From the NCBI RefSeq assembly GCF_042453785.1, contig NC_091667.1, positions 33,720,001-33,784,000 on the forward strand: a DNA stretch of 64,000 nucleotides, in the 5' to 3' direction. Source of the DNA: Malus domestica. Lineage: Eukaryota > Streptophyta > Magnoliopsida > Rosales > Rosaceae. The position numbers and the translations under genes are program-made. Below the pieces are notes generated by a model, which did no database searches, had not been told where the DNA came from, and was given only the letters and a program-made list of their open reading frames with translations. Shown here piece by piece: positions 1 through 11,101 of the stretch; position 1 is the first letter of the stretch, and each line of letters starts with the position of its first letter.

Positions 1-449
1 AGAAGAGAAAGGAAACCAGGCTGGGACATTGTTAAGGAAGTAGCACTGAATGCCCCTTGCCGCTATTGGTTCTGGTGTTGCTGGTTTTGCTGAATATGTT
101 GAGAGTTCTGATCATGCTAATATTGTTGGAAGAGCATTACATGGCCGGTGCTGGTAAGCGTAAGTACAACTCTGTATTGATGCTTACACTTTTCTGAAAA
201 TGGAGACTTCGTAAAAGTAGAGAGTTTATATTCTGTATGAGCTTTCAACAATTTATGATGGGGATCTAAGATAAAAGGAAGGAAACAACACTATCAGCAG
301 CATAACGAGAAAAAATAAACACAGAAATTGAACTAGTTTCCAAACCAACATTAGGCAGAAAGTAGATTCAACATTAACAACCAGCACGAAACACACAATC
401 GGATGTCTTCAAATCTAGCATTGAATTAGAATCAATTATTGCAATTGAG

Positions 450-643
450 AAGTTGGCCCTAAAAAAGTGGCTAAGTGGAGGGCTACATTTGATCAGCGTG
501 ATGCCCCTTTGGCCAAATAATGGTTTGGTAGGCTCCACAGAATTATACCCCAGCTATCAATTTGAGATGAATTTTTGGCAAATCAGGTCATCGTTTGCCT
601 TTTGGACAACCTTTAGCCCTCCCCATTGGAGATGGCCTAACTT
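450..643. mobile_element. Short MITE-like element
   Basis: About 194 bp. The two ends are loose inverted repeats: the left reads AAGTTGGCCCT and the right, on the other strand, AAGTTAGGCCATCTCCAA. The right end resembles the CCATCTCCAA-type terminus of the Harbinger-like element at 47535-48920. It has no coding capacity. The target duplication is not clear, so family placement is tentative. Confidence 0.35.
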
Positions 644-1136
644 GTAACCAAACTACCCTTGAAAAAATGACATAAGCTTGTCAACCCTGAACCCACCAAT
701 TACTAGAGAGCCTAAACAAAACCAGTTCAATTGAGCTGAAAATTTAACAAAGTAAAACCGGAATAAAGAAATTATAAGCTAAATTCTTATCAGAGAGACA
801 GATTTCAGACTAGTAACAAAATATTAACGAAATTAAACTAGTCAAACTCTTAAGCAAGTAGAAAAACAAGAAGATCGAGCAGCAGAGTCAAAATTTTGAA
901 GACCAAGTAGAACAAAAAATCAGTGAGCTCTTTGCATTCCAGAGATCGATCGATCATAGCTTAATATACATAACCAAAACGAATAATCCTAACTAGCTGC
1001 AAAAATTTAAGCCAAAATACACGGCCGCAAATGACCTCAAGAATCGGGAGCTGTACAAGCGGAACGTTACCTTTTCGTCGACCAAAAATTTGCAGACAAC
1101 TTTTAGAGAGAGTGAAACGGCAGACCTAAAACTTAA

Positions 1137-1282
1137 GGGGTGTGCTATCCACATATCCTATTTTACTTCTCACATATCTTTTGATAATTTTTGTCTGTTG
1201 ATCTTCTTAAATTCATTCGATCCGAATGTTAAAAATTAAAAAGATGTGTAAGAAGTAAAATAGAGTGTGGATATCACACCCC
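1137..1282. mobile_element. MULE-type MITE, family 1 copy a
   Basis: A 146-bp palindromic element beginning GGGGTGTGCTATCCAC and ending with its near reverse complement (GTGGATATCACACCCC). It is flanked on both sides by the 9-bp direct repeat AAAACTTAA. A 9-bp target duplication is characteristic of Mutator-like elements. Related copies are at 12957, 16052, 53143 and 60016, sharing the core TTTTACTTCTCACA and its complement. Confidence 0.75.
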
Positions 1283-1602
1283 AAAACTTAAAAACATGAA
1301 GAGTGAAAACAGTAGTGTTTATATACATGGCTGCATTTGAAACTCTAGAAGAATATTATTCTTGCTCATATTCATCTATGCACATTTGTTCAAGCCTTGT
1401 TGTCAGTGTATGGTTGAGATGATTCTAGGTGAGTCTTGGGTGTGTTGATCCATAAAGAAAGAAAGAAAGAAGCCAGGTTAACTTCTCTATCTATACTTGG
1501 CAAGTTATTTGGTAGCGTTACTCGGTAGGAGTAATGTTAGGTATACCAAAATTTTAAATTTAATTTACAAACTAAATAATTTATTACCAATATAAAGTAG
1601 GA

Positions 1603-1750
1603 AACCTTAAAAAAAACACTCTCGGTACTATTCATTTTAACAAAAAACCACATTTTTACACTAAAAAGTCAATCATGTACTATTTACTTTACCTTCTATT
1701 TTATCTTTATCATTAAAACTCAAAGTTTTCAAACCATTTTCATTAGTTTC
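1603..1750 (+). mobile_element. MITE family 3, copy a
   Basis: About 150 bp containing the landmarks ACCACATTTTTACACTAAA, AAGTCAATCATG and TCATTAAAACTCAAAG. Copies of the same unit lie at 30541-30690 (reverse) and 40015-40170 (forward). The family is very common in apple and pear sequences as I remember them; that is recalled knowledge, not a search. Confidence 0.6.
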
Positions 1751-2550
1751 TTTATAAAATAAGCACTCCAGCATATCTATTTCAACATTTAATCCCAATG
1801 TCTATATAAATTAGACAAACAACACCACCCCAACGTGCATCATAACCCTATTTCTTTGGGATTTGGATCCTCTCCTGGGCCCAAAGAGAGGATCTTTCCG
1901 TACCACCCAACCTCCAAGCCCTCCAAACCCTCACTATTCCCTTGGATAAAACGCAACGTCTACGACTACACCTTACCCGTCATCCTCTTCCTCTGCATCT
2001 GTTCCTACTTCTTCGGCCTCTGGCAAGTTGGCAACACGGCGACACCACCGCAGTCACCAAAACCGTCACCTCGCCAACCTTCAATCTCCCATGCAAATCC
2101 TCCAACGAAATCCAAACAACATCAATCACGTTACCCCTAGATTTCAACTCCCACCATAGCCCCAACTTCACCGCCACCACGTCCTCCCACTCCGCCGCCA
2201 CAAACGAGTACCCGCGCTGCAACGCGAAATACAGCGAGTACACGCAATTAATAAACACTTGGGTAAATAATTCATTTTTAACTCGAATTTATAATGGTTA
2301 TTTCTTAGAAGAAAATTGGTGACCGCATGTGAATTTTGACAATTTTCGATATAATATGACCTAAGGCGTGGATTAGAAGAAATTTTTTATTGTGACCGGA
2401 ACACGAATAATACATTACGTGTTTTTATATAAGTGGTGAGAAATTGTATTCTTTAAGTTCTTAACTTTTTAACACACATATCCTACCATTTGTATAGTGA
2501 CACATGGTGTACCACCTCGTGTACCGTCACACTGAAAAATTTCTCGTGGA

Positions 2551-2674
2551 TTAGGAATAATTTTATATTGATCACCTATTTGTATCATCTTTCTAATAGA
2601 GATAGGGTCTGCCAATACATGTGAATCTTATTTCCATTAAAGAAATGATACAAATAGGTAGTAAAAGTAGTATT
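2551..2674. mobile_element. MITE family 2, copy a
   Basis: About 120 bp with inverted ends. CCTATTTGTATCATCTTTCT on the left mirrors AAATGATACAAATAGG on the right, and the core AATAGAGATAGGG is shared with the copy at 30391-30510. It sits in the intron space of the PMT pseudogene. Confidence 0.6.
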
Positions 2675-3526
2675 TTGATGAATTTGTGGTAGTTGATGAT
2701 TACAACTAAATAGGAAGGGGAGGGGCGATTTAATTTCCCAAAATAAGACATTCCCTCCCTCTTAATTTTTTTGCTTTTTAAATTTACAAATTAACCCCAA
2801 AACTTGAGAAAGGAATCTCGCACGAATATCAAGTGCAAATATTTTACTATACATTGTTAACTATGCATATTTTGGTCAACCATGAAGGCTAAATTATTGG
2901 TTCCTCTATCCGAAATAAAACATTTCGATTTAAATAATTTCATCAAATCTTAATTACAGTGTTGATGATCTGTAGTTTACGACAAATCAATTTTTAAGAG
3001 AAAGATACGTGTTTGTATATCAAATGTCATGATAACATATATATTTTACATAGTCTAATTGTAACCTAATCGTAACATCAAATTATGACATCAAGTTGAT
3101 CATGTGTTATAATATTTTTCGAGAAATAATTTTCTGCACCTTATTTCAAAGTTGATCTCATGCCACAAATTTTTTCGAGAAACAATTTTTCACACCTTAT
3201 TTCTCATTCTGCACATTGAAAATAATTTTTTTTAATTTTTAACAAAGTCAACGCCGTTGACTTGGACACATTCCACTTGGCAGCCATGCGATGTTAATTT
3301 ATTGTTTCCTCTACGTGCATGCAATGCAGGTTGCAAGTTGGGGAGCGTACCCGCTGTCCCGCGACATCCTCACCATGTCGTTCGCGCCGAGGGACACGCA
3401 CGTGTCGCAAGTCCAATTTGCTCTGGACCGAGGAGTGCCCGCCCTCATCGGAGTCATTGCGTCGAGCAGACTTCCTTACCCTTCTAGAGCCTTTGACATG
3501 GCCCATTGCTCTCGCTGCCTCATTCC

Positions 3527-3780
3527 TTGGGGCCAACACGGTAAACTTCATATCAACTCCAAAATTCACATTTGTTACCGGTAGTGGCGGATTCAGATTT
3601 TCAAGATCCGGGGGGTCCCAATATAAAAGTTATATATATATATATATATATATATATTGGGGCCAACATGGTAAACTTCATATCAGCTCTAAAATTCACA
3701 TTTGTTACCGGTAGTGGCGGATTCAGATTTTCAAGATCGGGGGGGGGGGGGGGTTCCCAATATAAAAGCTTTATATATAT
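3527..3780 (+). repeat. Tandem duplication across an exon-intron join, with (TA)n
   Basis: A unit of about 130 bp occurs twice in direct order, at 3527-3656 and 3657-3780. Each copy starts TTGGGGCCAACA, runs through GGTAAACTTCATATCA and ends in a TA-rich run. The first copy includes the last bases of a PMT exon and its 5' splice site, so the duplication also copied the splice donor (second GT near 3671). The (TA)n tract at 3631-3656 and a run of G at 3739-3753 suggest slippage. Confidence 0.8.
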
Positions 3781-3883
3781 GACTAATTTGGTTCTATATC
3801 ATTATTTTCTACTGAATTTAGTTCATCGAATAAATCAAAATTAATCTCAAGGGTAATAAAACCAACAAATTCTCCTCAGCAAC

Positions 3884-5524
3884 TGTTGACCCTAGAAATT
3901 ACAAAGCCTACGTGGCGCGCAGGCCGAATATATTCTAAGCTAACTACGTCCTTCGGTGATTGCGGGGCGTGCCAACTCGTCGGCCGAGGCTCGGCCGAGG
4001 AGTAAATTTGATGATGCTGCGTTGGGTCGCGCTACTGACTTCTGCGTCTTGCGATTGCGGCCGAGAAAGGAACGCGTCTCGGCCTCTCGGGTTCTCGAGC
4101 CTGAAGACAAGGCTGCTATTTCTTACAAAGTTCACGAACCGAATTCGGCTTACAATGTGCCGAATGTAATAACTGTAACACCTCACCTCGCCGAGAAGGC
4201 TAATGAGATGACCTCGACCAACAAGGATTCGAAAACCCTTCTCGACCGAGACTTGGATAGGCAATCGACCGTTCTCGCCGCAGTGCTGTTGATGCCAACG
4301 GAAGATACTGCGAGACCGACCGACTCTACGGTGACAGAGCTATCTATGCCGACTTAAGATATCACCGGTTGCTTCCACAGTGCTGTTGATGCCAACGGAA
4401 GATGTGTCAGCGAAAAAAGAAAAGAAAAAGATCTCAAGTTGTGAGAGTTTGCGCAGGGCAATTTTGTATTGATGTTTGTGGGGTCGCGCTACTGACTTCT
4501 GCGTCTTGCGATTGCGGCCGAGAAAGGAACGCGTCTCGGCCTCTTGGGTTCTCGAGCCTGAAGACAAGGCTGCTATTTCTTACAAAGTTCACGAACCGAA
4601 TTCGGCTTACAATGTGCCGAATGTAATAACTGTAACACCTCACCTCGCCGAGAAGGCTAATGAGATGACCTCGACCAACAAGGATTCGAAAACCCTTCTC
4701 GACCGAGACTTGGATAGGCAATCGACCGTTCTCGCCGCAGTGCTGTTGATGCCAACGGAAGATACTGCGAGACCGACCGACTCTACGGTGACAGAGCTAT
4801 CTATGCCGACTTAAGATATCACCGGTTGCTTCCACAGTGCTCTGTATTTATAGGAGCAAATGTTGTGTGACGCGGCCAAATAATTTTGTAGAGTCCAAGT
4901 GTAACTCTATTTTGTGGAATTGACCTTGATCCCGTATCAAATATGACGCGCATATCCTTCAGATAAACCCTGATCCCGTATCAAATACGCCGCACATATC
5001 GTTCAGATAAATAAAGCCTACCTAGGCTTTATCACATCTCACTAGAGATCTAAACCACCTAGGCTTCTTATTAAAAAACATGAGAAACCTTTAAACCCAT
5101 ATTGCCATCACCATGCAAAACCATCATCTCCATTGTCGCATGCCACGTGCACAAAACCAATCCCAAAAAACCATGCATTAGGATAGAATCTCCATATTGC
5201 ACAATTCTTTTGCAAATTACACGTTTTGGCATGTTTGGATTTATCCCTTATCACTTCATTATCTTTACATCCCATGCATGCATGTCCAGCAAAACAAACC
5301 AACCTGATTCAAAGCTCACTTCCCCATCACAACTCTACTTGCCTCCATCCCATTTATTTTGCATAAAAACCGAGATAGCTTATTAAAAAAATAATTATTA
5401 CGATTAAAAATCATAATATTATCTCTTAACAATAATATCTAAACTTTCTTATCCAACGGTTGAGAACCATGCTTACTCAACGGCTTCGATTGCTTAGGCC
5501 GATGTGTAAAATCGGGTCCAAACA
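3884..5524 (-). repeat. Left LTR (3' LTR of the minus-strand element)
   Basis: 1641 bp, against 1184 bp for its partner. The 457-bp excess is an internal tandem duplication: the stretch starting GGGTCGCGCTACTGACTT at 4024 recurs at 4481, with about 110 bp of purine-rich sequence between the copies that the other LTR lacks. A minus-strand TATAAATA box lies at 4845-4852. Confidence 0.92.
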
Positions 5525-6438
5525 TTGCCCCCCAGTTTCCGTGAGCTTCGGCTCGTAAGCCGAATGGTTAAGGAAATTAATTGCTCGTAGCCAACAACAC
5601 TTCGTTGTATTGCCGAAACAAATTTTGTCTATCGGCATTAAAATCACCTATGTTCTGCCAATGTCATAACCTCCCTCATTTCCTTTACACATATATGCCG
5701 AGGCTTATACATGAGGTGGTCGAGGCCGAGGCCTTTGTAAAGTGGCCGAGGTCAGGACCGAAACAGAATAAGACGTCGGCCTGCCTATATATATAAACCC
5801 GTTTTACTCGGCCATATACAAATCATTCCTGACAGTGCAACAACACGATGAAACCACGTGGTCTTGATCAAAATCTCGTGGTATCGTCGAACAAGAGAAA
5901 AATTTCTCGGCAAACAAAAAGCACATCATGCTATTATGAACTCATAGTTGAGCAAGTGTGGCCGAGAAGGTTTTATGGCATGATAATCCACCTTTGGCCG
6001 AGCTCGACCTGCTTATATATATATATATATATACTCTCCACCGCATGGCATGAATTGATCTGCACCCATACATCCATTGAGGCCTGCATGCTCTGTCGTC
6101 CATGATACCCAAAGCCACATCCAGAAGGGTCTTGTCTTCCATCATTCAAAGGGATGTCAAAAATACTTTAAAGTCGAGCACGAGCAGCTTATCATCTCCA
6201 TCTTCGACGACCCGAGTGTCAACAATCATGAAAAGAAGCATGATGGCGCTGCTATATATATATATATATATATTAAACCCAATGTCAGCAACGCAGCAAA
6301 TAAACATTTCAGAAACTAGCATACTAGGCCGAGGTCGAGAAAAGGCAGGTTGAGAAAAATTAGAACGAGCTCGAGAAACATGGGGCCGAGAAAAAGGGAG
6401 CTCGGCCTGCCCATAATTCATCAATATGCTGCTGTCTC

Positions 6439-6496
<58 letters not shown>

Positions 6497-7018
6497 CTAT
6501 GCATTATTCCACCGTTTACCATTACCAATCTTTGAAAAGCCAACCTTTGAACAGTCAACTCCATCCACGCATGGCGTTGCGAGACCTTTATTTCAAATAT
6601 GGGTACGGCACGACCTCTGAAAACCTTAAACAAACTTGTGTTCATCCAAATCTCCTCAACTTTTTTGTAGTTCTTTTATTCGGCCGACTCCAAAGCCAAT
6701 CTCGTCGAGTGAAGATCGGGCTACGCGAAGGCCTAACTGCAAACGTCCGTCTTTTCTCGGCTTGACTAAAGAAACAACCTTTTAAGCCGAACACACCATA
6801 TTTTGAATTGCCGCACCATCTTGTTACCCCCTTTATTTCCTTGAGCATCGGCTGATCAGCCGAATGGTTAAGAAATATATTCTTATTCATGATAGCTCGG
6901 CCTATTGAGAAAACTGGCAGCTCAGCAACGCCAATTATACCATCTTCTTAAGCATCGGCTGAATAGCCGAATGGTGAAGAAAATAAATTCTTATTTTTTA
7001 TTCTATTTTTTTTTTTTT

Positions 7019-7906
7019 TTAGCAAAAGAAAACCAAAGTGGCCGAACCATAAAGTGGAGGAGGCCAACGATGCTTTATTCCAAGCTGAGATCTGGTAATA
7101 ACGAAATTTTGAAATTGAGTTCGCCTTGAGTCAAATAAAGAATTTTCTCCAAATATTTTTGACTTGGCGAAATATTTCCCACTTTCGGCTGCCGAATATG
7201 TTGAACAATTATTATGCCCCCCAGGCATAATAATTTCGCCAATTTCGGCTTTTAACCCAAATAACTTGGCCGAATGGAATTTCTCTATATCGGCCTCATC
7301 ACTAATAATCATATCGATTGGCGTGGTTTTTCTGGCTAGGCCTATGTCTCGGCCTTGTTCGTCATTGGAGCACTTTTCTGGCGAATCATTTTTTGAGTCG
7401 ATTTGTGGCTCAGAAACTTTAACTTTTTCTTCTAGGCCTACCACACTTTCAGTCTCGACCGAAAAAATAGGTGGCCTAGGTTTTTCTTCTTGGCCGACCA
7501 TATTTTCAGCCTCGACCGAAAAAATAAGTGGCCTTTGTTCTTCGGCCAAATTAACAATTTTCTTAGGCCGATGTCTGATTACGGCCGGAGCGAAAAATTG
7601 CCCCCCGGACTTTGGGCCTAACCATTTTTCAAATGGAATTGATCTGTAATCAGAAACATAAGGAAAATTTTCTTCATCTAGCCAGGCATTAAATCGAGCC
7701 TTGTCTTCATTTACCCATTGCCCTTGTAGTATAACAGGAGCTTTCATTTTCAACATGCAAGCGAATGACTTTTGCATCTCTCTACGGCCACGAAGGACTT
7801 TTTCTGCTTCCAAAGATTTTTTACATTCCTCATTATGTTTTTTCAATTCCTCCAGGAGCTCGTACAATCGGCTACGTTGAGCCAGATTGGAATCTTGATA
7901 TATCAT
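7019..7906 (-). CDS. Unrecognised protein frame inside the non-autonomous LTR element
   Basis: An open frame of 295 codons starting at the first ATG after the primer-binding site. I do not recognise it: there is no zinc knuckle, protease or polymerase motif. Visible are an N-terminal charged, probably coiled-coil stretch (RLYELLEELKKHNEECKKSL, about residues 15-35), a Trp-rich middle (FNAWLDEENFPYV; FEKWLGPKSG), and two imperfect repeats around PLIFSVEAENMVG and PPIFSVETESVVG. By position it corresponds to gag in autonomous relatives. It may be a diverged or replaced gag, or a captured host fragment. Confidence 0.45.
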   Translation of the reverse strand: MIYQDSNLAQRSRLYELLEELKKHNEECKKSLEAEKVLRGRREMQKSFACMLKMKAPVILQGQWVNEDKARFNAWLDEENFPYVSDYRSIPFEKWLGPKSGGQFFAPAVIRHRPKKIVNLAEEQRPLIFSVEAENMVGQEEKPRPPIFSVETESVVGLEEKVKVSEPQIDSKNDSPEKCSNDEQGRDIGLARKTTPIDMIISDEADIEKFHSAKLFGLKAEIGEIIMPGGHNNCSTYSAAESGKYFAKSKIFGENSLFDSRRTQFQNFVITRSQLGIKHRWPPPLYGSATLVFFC

Positions 7907-7950
7907 ATGAACTTCGTAGTATAGCACTGGTCCCACTGGGCGTGCCAAAA

Positions 7951-9134
7951 TGTTGACCCTAGAAATTACAAAGCCTACGTGGCGCGCAGGCCGAATATAT
8001 TCTAAGCTAACTACGTCCTTCGGTGATTGCGGGGCGTGCCAACTCGTCGGCCGAGGCTCGGCCGAGGAGTAAATTTGATGATGCTGCGTTGGGTCGCGCT
8101 ACTGACTTCTGCGTCTTGCGATTGCGGCCGAGAAAGGAACGCGTCTCGGCCTCTTGGGTTCTCGAGCCTGAAGACAAGGCTGCTATTTCTTACAAAGTTC
8201 ACGAACCGAATTCGGCTTACAATGTGCCGAATGTAATAACTGTAACACCTCACCTCGCCGAGAAGGCTAATGAGATGACCTCGACCAACAAGGATTCGAA
8301 AACCCTTCTCGACCGAGACTTGGATAGGCAATCGACCGTTCTCGCCGCAGTGCTGTTGATGCCAACGGAAGATACTGCGAGACCGACCGACTCTACGGTG
8401 ACAGAGCTATCTATGCCGACTTAAGATATCACCGGTTGCTTCCACAGTGCTCTGTATTTATAGGAGCAAATGTTGTGTGACGCGGCCAAATAATTTTGTA
8501 GAGTCCAAGTGTAACTCTATTTTGTGGAATTGACCTTGATCCCGTATCAAATATGACGCGCATATCCTTCAGATAAACCCTGATCCCGTATCAAATACGC
8601 CGCACATATCGTTCAGATAAATAAAGCCTACCTAGGCTTTATCACATCTCACTAGAGATCTAAACCACCTAGGCTTCTTATTAAAAAACATGAGAAACCT
8701 TTAAACCCATATTGCCATCACCATGCAAAACCATCATCTCCATTGTCGCATGCCACGTGCACAAAACCAATCCCAAAAAACCATGCATTAGGATAGAATC
8801 TCCATATTGCACAATTCTTTTGCAAATTACACGTTTTGGCATGTTTGGATTTATCCCTTATCACTTCATTATCTTTACATCCCATGCATGCATGTCCAGC
8901 AAAACAAACCAACCTGATTCAAAGCTCACTTCCCCATCACAACTCTACTTGCCTCCATCCCATTTATTTTGCATAAAAACCGAGATAGCTTATTAAAAAA
9001 ATAATTATTACGATTAAAAATCATAATATTATCTCTTAACAATAATATCTAAACTTTCTTATCCAACGGTTGAGAACCATGCTTACTCAACGGCTTCGAT
9101 TGCTTAGGCCGATGTGTAAAATCGGGTCCAAACA
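7951..9134 (-). repeat. Right LTR (5' LTR of the minus-strand element)
   Basis: 1184 bp, TG...CA ends. By eye it matches the left LTR almost base for base outside the left copy's duplication. On the minus strand a TATAAATA box lies at 8455-8462, suited to start a transcript running into the element interior. Confidence 0.92.
8455..8462 (-). promoter_or_regulatory. Probable LTR TATA box
   Basis: TATAAATA on the minus strand in the 5' LTR, about 510 bp from the LTR's inner edge. The same box is in the other LTR at 4845-4852. Direction agrees with the primer-binding site and purine tract. Confidence 0.5.
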
Positions 9135-11101
9135 GCAACATAATGCAATTAGTGACTCTACAAAGATAAAATTTACTAATGTAAGATATATCTTATTAAT
9201 TGAGAGTTGGGGCTAGAGTCTAGGATTAAAAAACTTATATGAATTTGGAAGAAATTAAATTAGGTAGCTAAAGGCGGTGGAACGGCAAATGGTGGTGGGG
9301 AATAGGGTAACTTGGGTTTAAAGTTAGAAGGTTGCGACGATTGGGGTTAGGAGTTCTTAAATATAATTTAGGGATATTGGAAAAGATCGGGGTTCTTAGA
9401 CGAGAAAACAGAGATATTTTAGTTTTTAAATTTTTTATAATGACTAGGCTAAAAAATGTTGTCGTTTTGGCTACGTCTTTTAAAACAAAAATTAAAAACC
9501 TCTTCTTTTTCTTTGTTATAAGCACTGTTGCCTGCACATCCGTGGAGGCAACAAGCCTCTCCACTGCACTTGCCCAAATTGTTGAAGGGTCCCGAAGGTC
9601 GATCACAAGTGTTTCTTCGAGCTTCCGAAGGGTCCCGGGACCCCTCAAGTCCCTACATGGATCCGCCAGTGGTCATCGGCTTATATTATAACCCGTGAAT
9701 TAATTATTACATGTCCGCCTAATTTTGTACATTTTGAATTGGAACAGACGGGATTTACTTAACGGAGGTGGATTGAGTTCTGCGACCGGGCGGGTACTGG
9801 ATTCTATCGGGCCCACCGATCCTCTGGGCAAAATATTGGAAGGGTTGGGAAAGAACCAAAGAGGATTTGAATGAGGAGCAGACTTCCATAGAGGATATAG
9901 CCGAGGGCCTTTGCTGGAAAAAGTTGGTGGAAAAGGACGACATTGCCATTTGGCTAAAACCAACCAACCATTTGAGTTGCGAAAACAACCGTAAGCTCGG
10001 CAAGGCTCGCAATTTCTGCTCCTCCAATGATCCTGATACGGCTTGGTATGTGTTCACTTTAGTTTTGTCTTTTAAAGTCATAAATGTTACGGTTTTATTA
10101 AGATTAGTGTCGTGCACAGAAAAACATAGAACTATTTCCTTAAACTCATCTATTTCTTTTTCTTGTAAAAAATGCAGGTACACAAAGTTGGAGACTTGTT
10201 TGACCCCATTGCCAGAAGTTTCAGATAATGAAGAAGTTGCAGGAGGAAAATTGGCAAACTGGCCACATAGGCTCAATGCAATCCCGCCAAGGATTAGCAA
10301 GGGAGCTGTGGAAGGTGTGACGGCTGATGTTTTTAAGCAAGATTCGGAGCTGTGGAAGAAGAGGGTTTCGTATTATGAATCGGTGAATAATCAGCTCGGA
10401 AACCCTGGAAGGTACAAAAACATTTTGGACATGAATGCACAACTGGGTGGATTTGCTGCTGCCGTAGTTGATCTGCCTGTCTGGGTCATGAATGTCGTTC
10501 CGGTGGAAGTTAAGGCTAACACACTAGGAACCATCTACGAACGAGGACTGATTGGAACATATCAGAATTGGTAAATCCAATAACATTTTATCATACATTT
10601 TTTATGACATATATAAATATTTCAAGGCCGGCTAACACACTCGGAGTTGTATTACTTTTGCAGGTGTGAAGCAATGTCTACATATCCAAGAACTTATGAC
10701 TTCATTCATGCTGATTCAGTGTTTAGCCTGTATCAGGATAGGTAAACCTGAAACTCATAATATACTTCAAATGTTTAAAAAACATTTGCTAAGCTTTACG
10801 TGCATTAGTTATTTGTGTGTGACAATTAGTAAAATGTACCAATGTGTGTCACAGTCGAGTTGCAGATGCAATGCAGATGACATTTTGCTGGAGATGGACA
10901 GAATTCTGAGGCTAGATGGGAGCGTGATCATTTGAGATGATGTAGATGTGTTGGTGAAGATCAAGCATTATCAACGGCATGGAATGGGACAGTCGGATTG
11001 TAGACTACGAAGACGGTCCTCACGAGAGGGAAAAACTGCTGTTCACCGTGAAAAAGTATTGGACAGTTCCTGCTGCAGCTGAAGATGAATCTTCCTCCTA
11101 G

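Larger units (their letters stand above)
1..1834. other. Intergenic, upstream of PMT pseudogene; MITEs only
   Basis: No gene could be supported here. Bases 61-170 read in one plus frame as a protein-like stretch rich in Gly/Ala that stops soon after; I do not recognise it and it has no start or splice context. The rest is AT-rich and holds three MITE-like repeats listed separately (450-643, 1137-1282, 1603-1750). A part-copy of a fourth short repeat begins near 1528 (it shares the GAGTAATG start of the copy at 30206). Confidence 0.5.
3884..9134 (-). mobile_element. Complete non-autonomous LTR retrotransposon (LARD-like)
   Basis: The two LTRs begin TGTTGACCC and end CCAAACA on the plus strand, and the 5-bp target duplication GCAAC lies at 3879-3883 and 9135-9139. 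Orientation is minus: a purine tract (complement of TTGCCCCCCAG, from 5525) abuts the left LTR, and a primer-binding site reading TTGGCACGCCCAGTGGGA on the minus strand starts at 7948, next to the right LTR. The LTRs look almost identical apart from an internal duplication in the left one, so insertion was recent. The 2.4-kb interior shows no protease, reverse transcriptase or integrase. It carries one unrecognised frame (7019-7906) and several (TA)n runs. Transposition would need proteins from another element. It looks whole for a non-autonomous element and sits in a PMT pseudogene intron. Confidence 0.92.
1835..11101 (+). pseudogene. Decayed PMT-type putative methyltransferase (DUF248) gene
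   Basis: Plant PMTs are Golgi type II membrane proteins with a SAM-methyltransferase fold, involved in wall polysaccharide methylation. Visible pieces: the N-terminus with a membrane anchor (1835-2260; LFLCICSYFFGLWQ, then a frame slip near 2030, then EYPRCNAKYSEYT); exon 3330-3540 ([16 protein letters not shown] to [12 protein letters not shown]); exon 9748-10045 (VLRPGGYWILSGPP); exon 10178-10570 (NILDMNAQLGGFAAAV); exon 10664-10741; and the last exon 10866-11101. Splice sites still join in phase. The exons coding between YSEYT and TGCG are absent from 2270-3330. In-frame TGA stands where CGA (Arg) is expected at about 9766 and 10933, and a second frame slip lies near 10967. One intron (3541-9747) is swollen to 6.2 kb by an LTR element. 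A working gene is very unlikely. Confidence 0.88.

Noticed and set aside
61-170. Gly/Ala-rich coding-like stretch as a partial gene
   Set aside because: No start, no splice sites in agreement, an early stop, and no recognised family.
1835-2322. First PMT exon as a separate small gene
   Set aside because: It is the recognisable N-terminus of the PMT family with a frame slip, continued by the later PMT exons.
3944-4826. Frames of 69-133 codons on both strands, repeated in both LTRs
   Set aside because: They lie wholly in LTR sequence, recur because the LTR is duplicated, and have no protein-like character or start context.
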